Of a stretch of 19,727 bases of DNA, positions 16,128 through 19,727 are shown piece by piece (the first letter of the stretch is position 1; each line of letters opens with the position of its first letter). The position numbers were made by a program, and so were the translations under genes. Origin of the DNA: Planctomycetaceae bacterium (lineage in GTDB: Bacteria; Planctomycetota; Planctomycetia; Pirellulales; Thermoguttaceae); the NCBI GenBank assembly GCA_031267635.1, contig JAIRYX010000236.1, positions 1 through 19,727 on the forward strand, read 5' to 3'. The notes under the pieces were generated by a model. That model searched no databases, was not told the DNA's origin, and saw only the letters and a list, made by a program, of their open reading frames with translations.

Positions 16128-16772
16128 ATGATAGCGTTGGCAGTATCGTTTGTGCCGCTTGCCCTTTATTTTTTTGCGTTGGCAGCGATGAATAGCGGAC
16201 GGCGGGTTCGTGCGCTTTCCGGTCAGGAAGATTTGGCAGCAACGTCGCTCGGCATGATTGGTTTTGTGATGACGGGACCGATTCTCTTTTTTTTACCGAT
16301 AGACGCATTCACATTTTGGGGATTTTACACGTGGTTTTTTCTTGCGGTTTTGTACTCGCTGATTGTTTGGTTTCTTGGCACGGCGTTACGGTTTCGGATT
16401 GTTATTTATAACATGGACAGTACGGAACTTCGGGAAACGCTGACGCAAATTGCGGAAGAACTGGACGCGGAAGCACGCTGGGCTGGTAATTCGCTTTCGT
16501 TGCCGACGCTCGGTATTCAGTTTTATATCGAATATCTGGCGATATTGCGGAACAATGTGCTCATTGGAACCGGTTCTCACCAAAACTTACAAGGTTGGCT
16601 ACAATTTGAAAAAACGCTTCATAAAACACTTCTCAAACAACGAGTCGCGCCGACAAAACGGACGGCGATTTTTCTTGCATCAATCGGTTTATTACTCGGT
16701 ATTGTGGCGATACTGATTCTCATCACGCATCAATCGGACGCTTTTTCCGCTTTGCAATTTTTGTTGAGATGA
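16128..16772 (+). CDS. Conserved membrane protein of unknown function
   Basis: Not recognised. The 214 residues contain three N-terminal membrane segments (about 1-21, 41-58, 63-87), a soluble, partly charged middle (about 90-178), and a C-terminal membrane segment (180-200). The middle may be a small alpha/beta domain. AAGAG lies 7 nt before the ATG, and the gene follows yqgE by 23 nt on the same strand, so the two probably form an operon. It ends 32 nt from the convergent metF-like gene. The reading frame is well supported; function is open. Confidence 0.8.
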   Translation: MIALAVSFVPLALYFFALAAMNSGRRVRALSGQEDLAATSLGMIGFVMTGPILFFLPIDAFTFWGFYTWFFLAVLYSLIVWFLGTALRFRIVIYNMDSTELRETLTQIAEELDAEARWAGNSLSLPTLGIQFYIEYLAILRNNVLIGTGSHQNLQGWLQFEKTLHKTLLKQRVAPTKRTAIFLASIGLLLGIVAILILITHQSDAFSALQFLLR

Positions 16773-16804
16773 TTGCGATTGTTCCGAAAAGTGATCCAAC
16801 ATCT

Positions 16805-18385
16805 TCAATGATGAGAGTCCCAATTGTCCCTTTCATTCTCTGCGCTATGGTCGCGGTCGAGGTACAGGTTTCGCCATGAGCTGGTGGATTTCAACGATGC
16901 GTCGTATATTGAAACCGGCGCGTCCAAAAATTCACTCCATTCGCCGAAATATTTCATACGGTCATAGGCGATTGTCCAAATGCACTCTTTGTCGCCCGCT
17001 TCGCATTGTTTCTGAAATGAACCGCCGCACGGTCCGTTTCGCATATTTTTTGAGCATCGGGAGCACAGACAAAGATACGCCGTGTCGGGCAACGCACAAT
17101 CACCGCAATCCTGACAGCCGTACAAAATGTGTTTCGATGCTTCTTCAATTCGATGAATCGCGTTTCGTCCGAACCGGCAGAACGAATTTTCTTTGTCCAA
17201 AAATTGAAAGACTCGCTTAATCAAAGGATAGAAAGCGTGGTCGCGATGAAATGCCAATGCGTGAACGCATCGAGAAAAACGATAAAAGAAATTGACGTTT
17301 CGCGTCCTGTTCCGCTTGTCCAAATCATGATGCACCACCGCGTCTCGTTCGGAAGAAGCACAATTATAACAATCATGTTCAAAGAAATAAAATTCGTCCG
17401 GCTGTGGATGTTGAATTTCTTTGTAAAACGTTTTCCAATCGTCTTGTGAAAATTGTTTTGCGATTTCGAGAATTTCAAAAAAAGATTCCGGCGCGGCAAG
17501 TCCGCCGATATAACCGGCAGCGAAACCGAGACCGTGAAACACGGCAAGTTGTTTGGCGGCAAGTTCGCGGAAATATTGTTTTCCTTTGTCCGTACCGGCG
17601 GCATATTTTTCGATTTCCGCAAGGAATTTGTCCGTCACGACGCACCCGGCAAGTTTACCGCTATTGAAAATTTTCGCAACTGTTTTGGTCAACACATACA
17701 CGTTACCGATAATCGGAATGCTGACATTTTGCAAATTGAGAAACCGCTTGATTTCGTGAAACTTTCGCATATCATAACCTAACTGCGGAAGAAGCCACGC
17801 TGCGCCAGAGCGGATTTTGCGGACAAGTTTATAATATTGCGGGACGAGTTCATTTTCGTTTTTCTTAAACGGAGTAACCGCGCAACCGGAAAAAAAGTTT
17901 GTCGGCAAAAGCGTTTCCAATTTTCCGCCGCGTCCGGGAACAACAAGTCCGCGATTCATTGAGCGAATCATCTCCAGCAGCGCGACAGAATCCATATCGA
18001 ACACGCCTCGCGCCGGTTTCGGATAACCGCCAAGCGGCAAGTCGCCGGAAAGAGCCAGCACATTTTCAAAACCTTCGGCGGCATAACGCCAAAGCTGCGA
18101 TTCCAAACCGATTCGATTCAAATCTTTACACGCAAGATGTAACACGATATTTTGCGAAAATTTCGCAAGCTGACCGGCAAGCCAGTCGGGAGGCAGCATC
18201 GGATTGCCGCCGGGATTGTCGGTAATCGAAATCCACGCGGTTCGATCATCTTTCACAAGCTCCGCCGCCAAACGCAACGGCGGACAATTCGACTCAAGTG
18301 GAATCCCGCGCGACGTAACGATTTCCGCGCCGATAGGAAATGGCGAATGAGGATTCTGTAACAATTCACGAAATGAAGGTTTCAT
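16805..18385 (-). CDS. metF: Methylenetetrahydrofolate reductase fused to a MetV-like Cys-rich domain
   Basis: The N-terminal part (about 1-310) is a MetF-type flavin barrel reducing 5,10-methylene-THF to 5-methyl-THF for methionine synthesis. Landmarks are the catalytic-glutamate segment GAEIVTSRG (E21), ITDNPGGNPM (54-63) and NVLALSGDLP (108-117). The C-terminal part carries a cysteine cluster: C424, C427, C430, C439, C441, C444, C453 (CQDCGDC, CLCSRC, NGPCGGS), plus C461 and C468. This resembles the MetV / MTHFR C-terminal family, where it is thought to bind metal or an iron-sulfur cluster. At 526 residues it is far longer than E. coli MetF (about 300), consistent with the fusion. ATG 18385 has no clear Shine-Dalgarno. 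The electron donor may be ferredoxin-like instead of NADH, but this is inference. Confidence 0.88.
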   Translation of the reverse strand: MKPSFRELLQNPHSPFPIGAEIVTSRGIPLESNCPPLRLAAELVKDDRTAWISITDNPGGNPMLPPDWLAGQLAKFSQNIVLHLACKDLNRIGLESQLWRYAAEGFENVLALSGDLPLGGYPKPARGVFDMDSVALLEMIRSMNRGLVVPGRGGKLETLLPTNFFSGCAVTPFKKNENELVPQYYKLVRKIRSGAAWLLPQLGYDMRKFHEIKRFLNLQNVSIPIIGNVYVLTKTVAKIFNSGKLAGCVVTDKFLAEIEKYAAGTDKGKQYFRELAAKQLAVFHGLGFAAGYIGGLAAPESFFEILEIAKQFSQDDWKTFYKEIQHPQPDEFYFFEHDCYNCASSERDAVVHHDLDKRNRTRNVNFFYRFSRCVHALAFHRDHAFYPLIKRVFQFLDKENSFCRFGRNAIHRIEEASKHILYGCQDCGDCALPDTAYLCLCSRCSKNMRNGPCGGSFQKQCEAGDKECIWTIAYDRMKYFGEWSEFLDAPVSIYDASLKSTSSWRNLYLDRDHSAENERDNWDSHH

Positions 18386-18640
18386 AGGTGCGGATTTTAA
18401 AACGATTTGAAAGTTTTTTAAGAAAGGATATTCTTGTTAATTTACACGATTTATCATTTATTGTGAAGCGGATATACTCGCCCCGCTTGAAATTTCGTTT
18501 TTTAAACAATGTTCATTCGTTCCTCACGTCCCCAATGTCCCGAGTGTCCCTCATGTCTCTTTGGGAGTGTGAAGAATAAACTAAGGAAAACTCTCTTTGT
18601 CTTTTTTTAATTTTGTAATTCTTACGTCGCTTGTAAGTAA
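18386..18640. other. Intergenic stretch with degenerate decamer-like repeats
   Basis: Around 18515-18561 the sequence shows a degenerate short repetition: cctcacgtcccc, aatgtcccg, agtgtccctcatgtctctt. The 13-mer cctcatgtctctt also occurs at 3714-3726, downstream of manC. No gene is supported; a 76-codon minus-strand frame across it encodes only a low-complexity RDMRDTRD pattern. Confidence 0.45.
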
Positions 18641-18727
18641 GGGAATTTCTAAAAACCTCACCTTCAACAAATTTCACCATTGAAAAACAAGGACTTACTA
18701 ATATTTGAAGGAGGTTTTTAGAAGTTC
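18641..18727. repeat. Long inverted repeat (hairpin), about 25-bp arms
   Basis: The arm at 18641-18667 (gggaatttctaaaaacctca, then ccttcaa) pairs with the arm at 18704-18727 (ttgaaggaggtttttagaag, then ttccc), with two small interruptions. The loop is about 36 nt. No T-run follows to suggest a terminator. It may be another fold-back element, unrelated in sequence to the copies at 231 and 2131. Confidence 0.6.
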
Positions 18728-18772
18728 CCGTAAGTTGAATCATTTCGATGTGAGAATATTCGTATTTTTTAA

Positions 18773-18995
18773 CCTCATTTTCTTAACAAAACAACCTCAG
18801 TAGCAAAAAGATTTCCCCAAAACCAACCTTCATTATCTCATTATTTTTTTGATGAGGTAATGAGGTCGTTGTTGTGGTGGATTCATTGGCTACTGAGGTT
18901 GTTTTGTTAAGAAAATGAGGGGAAAATGAGGTTTGAAACACAAACAACACTGCCTGTTTCGTATTGAAAATGCTTACAATCAACTGAATAGTTAC
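18773..18995. repeat. Fold-back repeat, variant copy G with perfect 32-bp arms
   Basis: The arms 18773-18804 (starting cctcattttcttaac, ending cctcagtagc) and 18889-18920 are perfect 32-bp inverted repeats. A second, imperfect stem (cttcattatctcatt / gatgaggtaatgagg) fills the loop. The right end, CAACTGAATAGTTAC at 18995, is identical to that of copies D and F. The core GGCTACTGAGG matches GGCTACTAAGG of the main family, but the interior words differ (aatgagg instead of ataaggg). It is therefore a diverged relative with the same ends and layout. Confidence 0.7.
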
Positions 18996-19197
18996 TTAGT
19001 TTTTTTCTATTTTTCTATTGCGTTTTATTAGAAGTTCAAATACAATGGAGAATGAATTTTTATTTTTAATCATTAGTTGCAGAATCTGTAGTGTTGTAGT
19101 GATTTTTAATAAATAATAATTTTATTTACAAATAAAGTCTGTGAATAAAAACAAGACACGGTTTTCCATAAGATTTTCAATTCCCTAACACTTTTCA

Positions 19198-19727
19198 ATG
19201 AGCAGACTATCGATGAAAAAAACATCATTATCGTTTCGGCAGGATTTCCGTCGGTTGAATTTTGAGCCGCTTGAAGAGCGGACGTTATTGTCGGCGAATG
19301 CGCTGACGGAATATGACGATTCGGCGTTAGTTTCGGCGTTGCCGCAGCCGTTGGAGGATGCGTTATTCAACACGTCGGCGTTGCCGGAAATTTCTGTCGC
19401 GGCGTTTGCCGCCGCGTCAACATCGTTGGAAAACGTAACGCTGAGCGTTACTGCTGCAAATTACAACGAACTCAACGCTCAATACGATTTCGAAAATATC
19501 ACCTCAATCAAAAACGCAACGATTACCGCAAATGGTGTTACGCTTAACTTTGCAAGTTGCATGGAGTTGGAAAACACCAATCTCACCGCACAAAACGGCG
19601 GCGTGATGAAGTTTTCGGCGTTGACGACATACGCACAAAACGGTAATGATACGTGGACAGCAACCGGAACCAATAGCCGTATTGAGATGTCGGCATTGAC
19701 AACCGTCAATGATATTTCGTCTATTCA
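19198..19727 (+). CDS. LEPR-XLL domain surface protein, partial (5' part)
   Basis: The frame runs from ATG 19198 to the window end (176 codons) without a stop, so the protein is truncated by the window. Residues 20-33 (LNFEPLEERTLLSA) match the LEPR-XLL motif found near the N-terminus of many very large planctomycete extracellular proteins, where it is thought to act in export or anchoring. After it comes an Ala/Ser/Leu-rich linker, then from about residue 75 an Asn/Thr/Ala-rich region with repeating valine and threonine patterns typical of beta-helical adhesins. There is no Shine-Dalgarno, and ATG 19213 five codons later is an alternative. The upstream 200 nt is AT-rich. Cargo or ligand is unknown. 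Confidence 0.85.
   Translation, partial: MSRLSMKKTSLSFRQDFRRLNFEPLEERTLLSANALTEYDDSALVSALPQPLEDALFNTSALPEISVAAFAAASTSLENVTLSVTAANYNELNAQYDFENITSIKNATITANGVTLNFASCMELENTNLTAQNGGVMKFSALTTYAQNGNDTWTATGTNSRIEMSALTTVNDISSI

Noticed and set aside
231..18995. CRISPR array
   Set aside because: Repeats are irregularly spaced, long, self-complementary and dispersed between genes; there are no regular spacers and no cas genes.

Overview
The window looks like a chromosomal segment from a planctomycete. The strongest clue is the protein that begins at 19198 and runs off the right edge: its N-terminus carries the LEPR-XLL signature (FEPLEERTLLSA), typical of large planctomycete surface proteins. A classical autotransporter, weak or absent Shine-Dalgarno sequences on most genes, and a monodomain ManC starting MLYAVIMAGG fit this. 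Base composition looks only moderately GC-rich by eye, so a low-GC, perhaps host-associated, Pirellulales-like lineage is a guess.

Layout. 1-668: no gene; hairpins and a full-length fold-back repeat. 669-2048 (-): TrpB2-type tryptophan synthase beta chain. 2131-2466: second fold-back repeat. 2553-3662 (+): mannose-1-phosphate guanylyltransferase. 3954-7609 (+): an autotransporter adhesin whose best start and ribosome binding site lie upstream of a 12-C tract in a different frame. 7688-7725: strong terminator. 7727-8380 (-): KDPG aldolase. About 8735-9077: third repeat. 9156-10406 (-): membrane-anchored protein with polysaccharide-deacetylase-like features. 10603-11832 (+): ApbE-type flavin transferase. 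11890-12105: half repeat. 12367-14640 (+): chemoreceptor. 14641-15552: gene-poor, with two repeat remnants and a possible broken small gene. 15553-16104 and 16128-16772 (+): YqgE/AlgH protein and a membrane protein, probably one operon. 16805-18385 (-): methylenetetrahydrofolate reductase fused to a MetV-like cysteine-rich domain. 18386-19197: more inverted repeats. 19198-end (+): the LEPR-XLL protein.

Most genes are single housekeeping or metabolic units in alternating orientations, not one pathway. The surface-related genes (autotransporter, LEPR-XLL protein, ManC for GDP-mannose, the deacetylase-like protein, the chemoreceptor) suggest investment in the cell envelope.

The two most notable observations are: (1) the autotransporter looks like a phase-variable contingency locus, switched by a poly-C tract just inside the coding region and out of frame in this assembly; (2) nearly every long intergenic gap carries a member or remnant of one fold-back repeat family with GTAACTATTCAGTTG-like ends. 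That family includes a member with a diverged interior and a perfect 32-bp stem.
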